Shown: positions 1 through 6,323 of the stretch, piece by piece | Layout of the letters: each line of letters opens with the position of its first letter | Numbering within the stretch: the stretch's first letter is position 1 | DNA from: Vulcanimicrobiota bacterium | GTDB taxonomy: Bacteria > Vulcanimicrobiota > Vulcanimicrobiia > Vulcanimicrobiales > Vulcanimicrobiaceae | Reading direction: 5' to 3' | DNA length: 7,570 nt | Assembly (NCBI GenBank): GCA_003155175.1 | Contig: PMFP01000125.1 | Location: 1 to 7,570 of the forward strand | Translations under genes and position numbers: made by a program | The notes under the pieces: generated by a model | The model's database searches: none | Told to the model about the DNA's origin: nothing | What the model saw: only the letters and a program-made list of their open reading frames with translations

Positions 1-15
1 CGGTTTGACGCTCAC
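1..15 (-). CDS. possible 5' end of the next operon gene (partial, 5 codons)
   Basis: A GTG at 15-13 overlaps the asd stop codon (TGA at 14-12) in the classic 4-nt GTGA arrangement and would open a frame reading M-S-V-K-P before the window ends. Stop/start overlaps of this kind are typical of co-translated operon genes. The dapB-asd context makes another lysine/threonine-pathway gene such as dapA or an aspartokinase a natural guess, but five residues cannot identify a protein. No clear Shine-Dalgarno sequence is visible inside the end of asd. Confidence 0.25.
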
Positions 16-1034
16 GACCGCACGTAGCCCTTGGCCAGCAGCAGCTCGAGGATCGCAACTGCGTTGGTCGCCGCGCCCTTGCGCAGCTGATCGCCCACGC
101 ACCAGAACGCAAAACGCGTCCCGCCGCTCGCGTCTTCTTCTCGCAAGCGCGCGACGTGAACCGCGTCGCTTCCCTCGACCTCGCGCGGCGTCACGACGCC
201 CGTCGCGTGGAACACGATGCCGCTCGTCCCTTCGAACGCATGCGCCAGTTCCGCGACGCTCACCGCCCGCTCCGTCTCGACGAAGACCGCCTCGGAGTGC
301 GCGGTCCGCACCGGAACGCGCACCGCCGTCGCCGTCACCGCCAGGCCCGGAAGATCCAACATCTTGCGCGTCTCTTCGCGCACCTTGAGTTCTTCGCCGC
401 TCTCCCCGCGCTCGTCGAAGGCGCCCACCTGCGGAATCGCGTTGCGCGCCAGCGCGCGAGCGAAAACCCGCGGCTGCGGCTCGGCCTCGCCGAGTGCGAG
501 CGCGCGTTCCCCGGCCAGCAGTTCGTCGAGCCCCTCGCGGCCGGCGCCGCTCGCGGCTTGATAGGTTGCGACGCGCACCCGCCGCAGCCCGGCCGCGTCG
601 CGAATCGGCGCGAGCGCGCTGCACAAGATGATCGCGGTGCAATTCGCCACCGGAAAGAGGCGGTGCTCGGGGCGCACCGCGTGCGCGTTGACTTCGGGAA
701 TGACGAGCGGCACGCCGTCGCGCATGCGGAACGTAGCGCTGTTGTCGATGACGATCGCGCCGCGCTCGATCAGCGGCGTGGCAAAGCGCTCGCTAGCGTT
801 CTCGCCGCCTGCGAAAAATACGACGTCGTAGTCGCGCAAGGCTTCGTCGCTCGCGACGCGCACGTCGAGGTCGCGTCCGCGATAGCGCGAGCCGCCCTCG
901 CGCGCGCGCGATGCGAACGGCCCGACGTCGGAGACGCCGAGATCGCGCTCTTCCAGGACCCGCAGAATCGTTTCGCCGACCGCACCGGTTGCGCCGACGA
1001 CCGCGACGGTAACGATCTTACCGCCCTCCACCAT
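12..1034 (-). CDS. asd: aspartate-semialdehyde dehydrogenase
   Basis: This enzyme reduces L-aspartyl-4-phosphate to aspartate-4-semialdehyde with NADPH in the cytoplasm, the branch point to lysine/diaminopimelate, threonine and methionine. The 340-aa length is normal for the family. The N-terminal NADP-binding motif is GATGAVG (14-20), followed by a FFAGG turn (73-77). DNSATFRMR (97-105) is the phosphate-binding region. The catalytic cysteine is C132 in NCTA. The family signature YQAASGAG is at 158-165, IPQVGAF at 200-206 and ETRKML at 221-226. RVPVRTAHSE (239-248) supplies the conserved Arg239 and the acid/base His246, and LRKGAATNA is at 317-325. The set matches the Gram-positive/archaeal-like Asd branch better than the enterobacterial one. 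The start used is ATG 1034, which overlaps dapB by 17 nt; its upstream Shine-Dalgarno sequence is weak (see findings for the ATC alternative at 1016). Identity is secure. Confidence 0.96.
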   Translation of the reverse strand: MVEGGKIVTVAVVGATGAVGETILRVLEERDLGVSDVGPFASRAREGGSRYRGRDLDVRVASDEALRDYDVVFFAGGENASERFATPLIERGAIVIDNSATFRMRDGVPLVIPEVNAHAVRPEHRLFPVANCTAIILCSALAPIRDAAGLRRVRVATYQAASGAGREGLDELLAGERALALGEAEPQPRVFARALARNAIPQVGAFDERGESGEELKVREETRKMLDLPGLAVTATAVRVPVRTAHSEAVFVETERAVSVAELAHAFEGTSGIVFHATGVVTPREVEGSDAVHVARLREEDASGGTRFAFWCVGDQLRKGAATNAVAILELLLAKGYVRS

Positions 1035-1743
1035 CGACGACGGCGTCCAGCCCGACGACCAAGCCGCGCGCGTCCATCACCGCCCGGATCGCCAGGTACA
1101 TGCCGGTCACGAACGATTCGCGCGAGAGCGAGTCGTGGCGGATCGTCAGCAGCTCGCCGGTGTTGCCGAACAGCACTTCCTGGTGCGCGACCAAACCGCG
1201 CAAGCGCACGCTGTGAATCGCGACGTCCTCGGCTCCGCCCGCGGCGCGAATGCGCTCGGCGGTCAGCAGCGACGTGCCCGACGGCCGGTCGCGCTTTTCG
1301 TCGTGGTGCAGCTCCACGATCTCGACCGTGGGGAAAAACCGCGCCGCCTGTTCGGCAAAGCGCATCATCAGCACGGCCCCGATCGAAAAATTGGGCACGA
1401 GCATCGCGCCCAGCCCGCGCTCTTGCGCCTGCCGCGCCAGCGCGGCGCGTTCGTCGTGCGTCCATCCCGTTGCGCCGATGACCGGCCGGACGCCGCGCTC
1501 GAGCGCCGCCGTGGCGATCTGCACGGTGGACGGATGCGTGGTCAGGTCGAGCAGCACGTCGGGCTTGTGCGCCAGAAACATCTCGCTCAAGTCGTCGGAG
1601 ATCTGCTCGGAGGGCACGCGCGTGCGCGCGAACCCGCCGGCGTACGCGATGCCCGCGGGCGCGTCTTGCAGGGCGGCGCACGCGATGCGCCCCATCCGTC
1701 CGAGCGCTCCGGCGACCGCCACGCGAATCGTGGAGTCCGCCAC
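1018..1743 (-). CDS. dapB: 4-hydroxy-tetrahydrodipicolinate reductase
   Basis: DapB reduces 4-hydroxy-tetrahydrodipicolinate to tetrahydrodipicolinate with NAD(P)H in the cytoplasm, on the route to diaminopimelate for peptidoglycan and to lysine. From the chosen GTG at 1743 the protein has 241 residues, at the short end of the family. GALGRMG (12-18) is the Rossmann dinucleotide loop, GATGW is at 90-94 and PNFSIGAVLM at 117-126. The signature ELHHDEKRDRPSGTS (144-158) carries the catalytic His146, His147 and Lys150 and the substrate-binding PSGT. LRGLVAHQEVLFGN (181-194) and TIRHDSLSRESF (200-211) are also family hallmarks. The frame is open upstream to 1872, but that extension is an arginine-rich shadow inside pcrA, whereas GTG 1743 gives the usual short lead into IRVAVAGALGRMG. 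No Shine-Dalgarno sequence precedes it. The gene begins 5 nt after pcrA stops and its end overlaps asd, so it was probably translated by coupling. Confidence 0.95.
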   Translation of the reverse strand: MADSTIRVAVAGALGRMGRIACAALQDAPAGIAYAGGFARTRVPSEQISDDLSEMFLAHKPDVLLDLTTHPSTVQIATAALERGVRPVIGATGWTHDERAALARQAQERGLGAMLVPNFSIGAVLMMRFAEQAARFFPTVEIVELHHDEKRDRPSGTSLLTAERIRAAGGAEDVAIHSVRLRGLVAHQEVLFGNTGELLTIRHDSLSRESFVTGMYLAIRAVMDARGLVVGLDAVVDGGGR

Positions 1744-1747
1744 GGTT

Positions 1748-1764
1748 GCTAGATTTTTTCTAGC
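1748..1764 (-). promoter_or_regulatory. hairpin over the pcrA stop / dapB translation-initiation region
   Basis: The minus strand reads GCTAGA-AAAAA-TCTAGC, a perfect 6-bp inverted repeat with a 5-nt A loop. It contains the pcrA stop codon TAG (1751-1749) and ends 4 nt before the dapB GTG. The mRNA hairpin would be modest in stability. It sits where the dapB ribosome binding site should be and no Shine-Dalgarno motif is present, so a role in translational coupling or reinitiation is inferred. It lacks a following U-tract, so an intrinsic terminator is unlikely. Confidence 0.4.
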
Positions 1765-3911
1765 GGTGCGTACTTGAGCATCAGCATCTTCTGCCCGACG
1801 TTCGGGAAGTCGACGCCGACCAGACCGTCCCCGCCGGCGCCGGCGACGCTGGTGATCGTGCCCTCGCCCCACTTGGGATGGCGGACGCGATCGCCGCTGG
1901 AGAGGTTCATCCGCAAGCCCGCGCCTGCCGATTCGTGAATCGCAACCTCACGCCAGCGGCCGCCCGCCGGACGCGGAAGCGTCACGCTGTCGCTCTCGAG
2001 GAACTCCAGTCCCGGAATCTCTTCCAAGAAGCGCGACTTCGGATACGCGAACGTGTTGCCGAAGATGGCGCGGCGCTGGCCGTACGACATGAAGAGCTGA
2101 TCCATCGCGCGCGTGATGCCCACGTAGGCCAGACGGCGCTCTTCTTCCAGCTCGTCCATCTCGGTGAGCGCGCGCTGGTGCGGGAAGACGCCCTCTTCCA
2201 AACCGGTCAAGAACACGGTCGGGAATTCGAGCCCCTTGGCGCCGTGCATCGTCATCAGCGTGACGTACGACGCGTCGGGATCGAGCGCGTCGAGGTCGGA
2301 GATCAGTGCGATGTTGGCCAGGAAACCCGCGAGCGAGGCCTCCGCTTCGCTGCTCTCGTACTCGCGCGCGACGCCGATGAGCTCCTGAAGGTTCTCCAGG
2401 CGCGCCCGCGCGTCGTGCGTCTCTTCGGACTGCAGTTCGCGCACGTAGCCGGACTCTTCCATCACGGCCGCGAGCAGGTCGGCGACCGAGAGGGTCTTGG
2501 CCTTCTCGCGGAAGATCGCGATGAGTTCGGCAAAGCGCTCGAGTTCTTTGATCTTCTTGGGCACCGCCGCGCGCAGCAGTTCGCCGTCGAAGACCGCTTC
2601 GCCGACCGACCGGTGCGCGAGATTCGCCGAGTGCACCAGCGCGGCCAGCGTCTGCTGTCCGATGCCGCGGCGCGGCACGTTGACGATCCGCTTGAACGCG
2701 ATGGCGTCCGAGGAATTGAGAATGTAGCGCAGGTAGGCGATGATGTCTTTGATCTCGGAGCGCGCGTAGAAACCGACGCCGCCGACCACGCGGTAGGGGA
2801 TGCCGTCGGCCAGGAACGTCTCTTCGAAGATCCGCGACTGCGCGTTGGTGCGATAGAGCACCAGGAAGTCGCGGTAGGCGCCGCCGTCGCGAACGATGGC
2901 CTTGACCTTCTCGACGACGTAGCGCGCTTCGTCGCGCTCGGTCGCAGCCGGATAGACCGTGATGACGTCGCCCTCGGCGCGCCGCGTGAAGAGTTTCTTC
3001 GGGGCGCGCGTGCGGTTGTTGGCCACCAGTGCGTTGGCCGCGTCGAGAATGCGCTGCGTGCTGCGATAGTTCTCTTCCATCTTGAAGACCGTCGCTTTGG
3101 GGAAATCTTCCTCGAAGCGCAGGATCATCCGATGGTCGCTGCCGCGCCACGAATAGATGGACTGATCGTCGTCGCCGACGACCGTGATGTTCTTGTGCTT
3201 GGCGCCCAGGATCGAGATCAAGCGGTACTGCGCCGCGTTGACGTCCTGGTATTCGTCCACCAGGATGTACTCGAACTTCTTCTGATACTTATCGCGCGCG
3301 TCTTTATCGCGCTCGAGCAGGTCGATCGTGCGCACGATCAGGTCGTCGAAATCCAAACTGTTGGATTCGGCCAGCCGGCGCTGATATTCGGCGTACGCGT
3401 TGCCGTACTGCTCGCCCAGGAACGACGTCTGCTTCTCCAGGTACGCGTCGGGCCACATCAACGCGTTCTTCGCGCGGCTGATCTCGTTCAAACACGCGCT
3501 CGGCGCGAGGTGCGCCTCGTCGTAGTTGAGATCGTCGAGAATCTCTTTCATCACCTGGCGCTGGTCGGAGTCGTCGATGATGACGAAATTCGGCGCGATG
3601 CCGATGCGTTGGCCGTCGCGGCGCAAGATGCGCACGCACATCGAGTGGAACGTGCCCACCCACAGATCCAGCGCCACGGAACCGACCATGCGTTCCAGGC
3701 GGGACTTCATCTCGCCGGCCGCTTTGTTGGTGAACGTGACCGCGAGGATGCGATCGGGGGCAACGTGTTTTTCGCCCAGCAGGTAGGCGATGCGTTGCGT
3801 GAGGACGCGGGTCTTGCCGCTGCCGGCGCCCGCAAAAATCAGACAGGGCCCATTGGTGTGCCGGACGGCGGCGGTTTGCACGTCGTTAAGGACTTCTGGT
3901 TCGAGGATCAT
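1749..3911 (-). CDS. pcrA: ATP-dependent 3'-5' DNA helicase of the PcrA/UvrD family (SF1A)
   Basis: This is a monomeric superfamily-1A helicase that unwinds DNA in nucleotide excision and mismatch repair, removes recombinase filaments, and contacts RNA polymerase. The 720 residues match the PcrA norm. All motifs are present in order: Q-motif Gln12 (LNDVQ), Walker A GAGSGKT (28-34), Ia FTNKAAGEMKSRL (60-72), Ib GTFHSM (86-91), Walker B LVDEYQD (217-223), III VGDDDQSIYSWRGS (245-258), IV ENYRST (280-285), V MTMHGAKGLEFPTV (553-566) and VI ERRLAYVGITRA (591-602). A linker follows, then a Tudor-like tail at about 669-720 (GDRVRHPKWGEGTI...YAPLEKI). That tail is the RNA-polymerase-binding element of PcrA and argues against Rep. 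The ATG at 3911 keeps the conserved LN..Q..AV N-terminus. No clear Shine-Dalgarno sequence is seen upstream, only an AT-rich block. It is followed 5 nt later by dapB, an unusual partner for a repair helicase. Confidence 0.96.
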   Translation of the reverse strand: MILEPEVLNDVQTAAVRHTNGPCLIFAGAGSGKTRVLTQRIAYLLGEKHVAPDRILAVTFTNKAAGEMKSRLERMVGSVALDLWVGTFHSMCVRILRRDGQRIGIAPNFVIIDDSDQRQVMKEILDDLNYDEAHLAPSACLNEISRAKNALMWPDAYLEKQTSFLGEQYGNAYAEYQRRLAESNSLDFDDLIVRTIDLLERDKDARDKYQKKFEYILVDEYQDVNAAQYRLISILGAKHKNITVVGDDDQSIYSWRGSDHRMILRFEEDFPKATVFKMEENYRSTQRILDAANALVANNRTRAPKKLFTRRAEGDVITVYPAATERDEARYVVEKVKAIVRDGGAYRDFLVLYRTNAQSRIFEETFLADGIPYRVVGGVGFYARSEIKDIIAYLRYILNSSDAIAFKRIVNVPRRGIGQQTLAALVHSANLAHRSVGEAVFDGELLRAAVPKKIKELERFAELIAIFREKAKTLSVADLLAAVMEESGYVRELQSEETHDARARLENLQELIGVAREYESSEAEASLAGFLANIALISDLDALDPDASYVTLMTMHGAKGLEFPTVFLTGLEEGVFPHQRALTEMDELEEERRLAYVGITRAMDQLFMSYGQRRAIFGNTFAYPKSRFLEEIPGLEFLESDSVTLPRPAGGRWREVAIHESAGAGLRMNLSSGDRVRHPKWGEGTITSVAGAGGDGLVGVDFPNVGQKMLMLKYAPLEKI

Positions 3912-3919
3912 TATGATAT

Positions 3920-3940
3920 ATTCGCCGTTTACGGGCGAAT
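3920..3940. promoter_or_regulatory. inverted repeat and AT-rich block in the pcrA leader
   Basis: The 66-nt gap 3912-3977 between the upstream gene and pcrA holds a perfect 7-bp inverted repeat, ATTCGCC-GTTTACG-GGCGAAT. It is followed on the minus strand by the AT-rich run ATATATCATA directly before the pcrA ATG. This is one of the most AT-rich spots in an otherwise GC-rich window. It could be an operator, a leader hairpin or part of a promoter. TATATC at 3920-3915 resembles a -10 box, but I see no convincing -35 and it would sit very close to the start codon. No T-tract follows, so I do not call a terminator. Confidence 0.35.
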
Positions 3941-3977
3941 CGCCTCGAAGCGGCCCCGGGCGTCCGGAACCGGGCGG

Positions 3978-5000
3978 CTACGCGCCCTCGCGCTCGGCCA
4001 TTGCGTAGGCCGCCGCCAAGTACGCCAGCGTGGATTCCGCGCCCATGTTGCTGCTCGCTCCGTGTTCTTCGAGACCGTCGCGCCCGCCACCGCTCGGGTG
4101 GGCCAGCACCGCGCCGACGGTGTTGCGCCCGAGAAACCACTCCAGCGCCACGTACGCGTTCTGGAGATGGCGCCGATCGGCGGTCGCGTCGAACGCGGCC
4201 AGTTCCGCGTCGATCATGGCGGTCGCTTCCAGGGGCTGCTGTGCGAAGAAAGCGCGCTCGCGCCCGCGCCAGTACCAGCCGTTGCTGCCGATGGGCACGA
4301 ACCGCTCTTCCAGCAGCGTCACGTGCTCGTAGAACGTCAGCGCCTCCAGCCCGATCGCGCGCAGCCGTTCGTCGCCTAGCGCATGCGAAGCGCGGAGCAT
4401 CGCCTCGGGGAGCCGCGCGTTGTCGTAGGTGAGATGGTCGTCGAACCACTCCCATCCCGTCCGCCGTTCGGCATCGTACGCCGCCGCCAGCGTGCCGGCC
4501 AGGTGCTGCAGCGGCTTACAGAACGACTCCGGCGGCGCCTCCGACTCGAGCGCGTGCGCCAGCCCGAGCATCGAAAACGCTCGAGCGCGGAGGTGTGCGA
4601 AACCGGCCAGCGACGGCAGCGCCTTATCAAGCAAGCGCGCGCATTCGGCACGCCAGCGCGGATCGGGAGCGAAGCGCAATCCGTATCCGAGCGCCCAGAC
4701 CGCGCGCCCGCAGCTGTCCTCGGAACCGAGTTCGTCGAGCCACGCCCGGTCGGCGGAGCGAAAATTCCGGAACAGACCGTCGGCGCGCTGCGCTTCCTTA
4801 AGGAAGTGCAGGTAGGTGGCGCCCAGCGCCTTGGCGTCCTCGTCGTCCGGCACCGCGCGCAAGCGCGCGATGACGACCATGAACGCGCGCGACACGTCGT
4901 CGGTGCAATAACCCGTCGCGAGGTCCGGCTCGTCGTGCGTCGCGTGCTGAATGATGCCGATCTCGTCGGTTAGGCGCTTGAGGTGGTCGAACGAGGGCAG
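3978..5000 (-). CDS. putative six-hairpin (alpha/alpha)6 glycosidase-like protein, CTG start
   Basis: I recognise the type but not a proven activity. It resembles the alpha-helical, six-hairpin glycosidase-like proteins found beside or fused to GT4 glycosyltransferases. Starting at CTG 5000 it has 340 residues with no signal peptide or membrane segment, so it is probably cytoplasmic. Conserved-looking blocks, several with acidic residues that could be catalytic, are HLKRLTDEIGIIQHA (6-20), GYCTDD (30-35), FRNF (77-80), SEDSCGRAVWALG (93-105), GWEWFDDHLTYDNARLPEA (182-200), PIGSNGWYWRG (236-246), QPLEATAMIDAE (255-266) and NMGAESTLAYL (319-329). The alternating helix and aromatic-loop pattern fits an alpha/alpha barrel. 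No ATG, GTG or TTG occurs in frame before GTG 4895, which would cut off the first two conserved blocks. CTG 5000 sits six bases after GAGGAG and 19 nt after the glycosyltransferase stop. It probably acts on the product of that neighbour; a hydrolase, phosphorylase or epimerase are all possible. Confidence 0.75.
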   Translation of the reverse strand: MPSFDHLKRLTDEIGIIQHATHDEPDLATGYCTDDVSRAFMVVIARLRAVPDDEDAKALGATYLHFLKEAQRADGLFRNFRSADRAWLDELGSEDSCGRAVWALGYGLRFAPDPRWRAECARLLDKALPSLAGFAHLRARAFSMLGLAHALESEAPPESFCKPLQHLAGTLAAAYDAERRTGWEWFDDHLTYDNARLPEAMLRASHALGDERLRAIGLEALTFYEHVTLLEERFVPIGSNGWYWRGRERAFFAQQPLEATAMIDAELAAFDATADRRHLQNAYVALEWFLGRNTVGAVLAHPSGGGRDGLEEHGASSNMGAESTLAYLAAAYAMAEREGA

Positions 5001-5006
5001 CCGGCG

Positions 5007-5012
5007 CTCCTC
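5007..5012 (-). promoter_or_regulatory. Shine-Dalgarno sequence supporting a CTG start
   Basis: The minus strand has GAGGAG at 5012-5007, then six bases (CGCCGG), then CTG at 5000-4998 followed by codons for P-S-F-D-H-L. This is textbook spacing in the short gap after the upstream TAG (5022-5020). With no standard start codon in the appropriate place, this motif decides the start of the six-hairpin gene. Confidence 0.65.
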
Positions 5013-5019
5013 GCCGGGT

Positions 5020-6240
5020 CTAAGCAGAGCCGACCAGCTCCGCGCCGTCGGACGGCGACAATTCGGCGAACAGGCGGCCGTATTCGATCGCGACGCGCGG
5101 CCACGTCATCTGGCGCCCGAAGCGATATGCGCGCCGCTCGGTCGCGCGGCGCAGCGACGGATCGTCGAGCAGACTGTTGAGATTCTCGGCGATGGACCCG
5201 ACGTCGCGGAACTTGCACAAGAAGCCGCGGTTGTACGCAAGCAGCTCTTCGGCGTAGAGATACGGCGTCGAGACGATGGCTTTGCCGCACCCGACGGCGT
5301 ACGCGAGCGTTCCGCTGACGATCTGCACGGGATTGAGGTACGGCGTGAGATAGATGTCCGTCGCTTGCAAGTACGCGACGAGCTCGTCGAAGTCGAGGTA
5401 CTTGTCGATGAGCTGCACGTTGTATTGCAAGCCGAACTCGCGCACCATGTCTTGCAGCGATTCGCGATACGTCTCGCCCTCGCGGCGCCGCACCACCGGA
5501 TGCGTTTCGCCCAGGATCAGGTAGAGTGCTTCGGGATGGCGTTTGACGACCGCGCGCATCGCCTCGATCGCGAACTCGAGACCCTTGCCCCGATTGATGA
5601 GCCCGAACGTCGAGATCGTGAGGCGCTGGCCGATGCCGAACGACGACTTGGCCGCATCCGTTCCCTGAAACGGCACGTCGGGCACGCCGTGATGGATGAC
5701 GCGCATGCGACCGGGATCGATGCCGTACACCGATTCGAGCAGGCTGCGCCCGGTTTCCGAAGGCGCGACCACGACCGTCGAATGGGCGCACAGCTCGCGC
5801 GTCACGCGAAGCACGGTTTCATCGGGTTCGGGAAGCACGGTGTGCAGCGTGAGCACGATCGGTTTTTCGACCGCGCGCAGAAGGTCCACCAGCATCTCGC
5901 CGCGCTCGCCGCCGAACAGCCCGTACTCGTGCTGGATGTTCAAGACGTCGGCGGGATGCTCGTTGATGAATTGCGCGGTGGCCTTGTAACTGTACGGGTC
6001 TTGTTCGTGAAGCCGCTCGACCACTTCGTCGCCGTAGCGGCGCAGCTCGCCGCCCGGTTCGTCAATAGCGATGATCTCGCTGTTGGTGCTGTAGGCCTTG
6101 CTGAACGAGTCCACCACGTCCTTGGTGAAGGTCGCGATGCCGCACTCGCGCGGCGGATACGAGCTCAGAAAGAGCACCCGCGGTATCACGTCCCCTGCTC
6201 CTAGCGACTCGAAATGCGCGACGGCCATGCTTCCTCTCAT
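5020..6240 (-). CDS. GT4-type (GT-B fold) glycosyltransferase
   Basis: This is a retaining, nucleotide-sugar-dependent glycosyltransferase, inferred to act in the cytoplasm; acceptor and exact donor are unknown. Its 406 residues show the two-Rossmann GT-B layout. The N-domain opens with RVLFLSSYPPRECGIATFTK (21-40), including the glycine-containing loop of GT4 enzymes. QHEYGLFGG (103-111) lies in the acceptor cleft and IHHGVP (182-187) in the interdomain region. The C-domain begins with STFGLINRGKGLEFAIEAM (210-228), the donor-binding Lys region, followed by LGETHP (243-248). Where classical GT4 enzymes have E-X7-E, this protein has Gln306 and Tyr314 (QIVSGTLAYAVGCGKAIVST, 306-325), which I believe is usual for this subgroup. 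The start is ATG 6240 or ATG 6228; an AGAGGA lies just before the latter, with short spacing. No signal peptide or transmembrane segment is seen. It lies between an NDP-sugar pyrophosphorylase and a six-hairpin protein, suggesting a common, possibly mannose-based, glycan. Confidence 0.88.
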   Translation of the reverse strand: MRGSMAVAHFESLGAGDVIPRVLFLSSYPPRECGIATFTKDVVDSFSKAYSTNSEIIAIDEPGGELRRYGDEVVERLHEQDPYSYKATAQFINEHPADVLNIQHEYGLFGGERGEMLVDLLRAVEKPIVLTLHTVLPEPDETVLRVTRELCAHSTVVVAPSETGRSLLESVYGIDPGRMRVIHHGVPDVPFQGTDAAKSSFGIGQRLTISTFGLINRGKGLEFAIEAMRAVVKRHPEALYLILGETHPVVRRREGETYRESLQDMVREFGLQYNVQLIDKYLDFDELVAYLQATDIYLTPYLNPVQIVSGTLAYAVGCGKAIVSTPYLYAEELLAYNRGFLCKFRDVGSIAENLNSLLDDPSLRRATERRAYRFGRQMTWPRVAIEYGRLFAELSPSDGAELVGSA

Positions 6241-6301
6241 CTCTTTGCTTCAACACCGAAAGATGCCAAAGCGCTTCCCTTCATGTTTTCCCGGAATCGG
6301 G

Positions 6302-6321
6302 GGACGGGAAACGGACGGGAA
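6302..6321. repeat. short tandem direct repeat in the intergenic gap
   Basis: GGACGGGAA occurs twice, at 6302-6310 and 6313-6321, separated by AC (an 11-bp period). It lies immediately after the stop codon of the nucleotidyltransferase, in the 83-nt gap 6241-6323. The rest of the gap contains a weak CCCG-ATTC-CGGG stem (minus strand) and no T-tract, so no convincing terminator or new promoter is seen. It may be chance or a weak protein-binding site. Confidence 0.3.
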
Positions 6322-6323
6322 GT

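Noticed and set aside
896..910. Simple CG-alternating run
   Set aside because: It is coding sequence within asd (A-S-R-A-R-E region) and reflects codon bias rather than a repeat with its own function.
156..1481. A 441-codon plus-strand open frame
   Set aside because: It runs antisense through both asd and dapB, ignoring their boundary, and its composition is highly biased (Arg, Ala, His). Both genes beneath it are secure.
1018..1872. A longer dapB beginning at 1872
   Set aside because: The extra 43 residues are arginine-rich and lie inside the pcrA C-terminal coding sequence. GTG 1743 gives the family-typical N-terminus.
1878..4379. An 833-codon open frame on the plus strand, opposite pcrA
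   Set aside because: It is the antisense shadow of pcrA produced by strong third-position GC bias. Its translation is arginine/histidine/valine-rich with no recognisable motif, and pcrA on the other strand has every helicase motif.
3978..4895. Treating the six-hairpin gene as starting at GTG 4895, or as a pseudogene
   Set aside because: Starting there removes conserved-looking sequence and GTG 4895 has no good ribosome binding site. The frame is intact to its stop, and CTG 5000 has GAGGAG at ideal spacing.
4951..6204. A 417-codon plus-strand open frame
   Set aside because: It is antisense to the GT4 transferase gene, with no domain signature and composition typical of GC-rich shadows.
3978..6240. 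A single transferase/six-hairpin fusion broken by a frameshift
   Set aside because: The two are in different frames, but the transferase ends naturally, and a ribosome binding site plus a plausible start lie within the 19-nt gap. Two adjacent genes explain the sequence without an error.
6241..6323. Intrinsic terminator between the nucleotidyltransferase and the GT4 gene
   Set aside because: Only a 4-bp CCCG/CGGG stem is present and no T-tract follows on the minus strand, so read-through is more likely.
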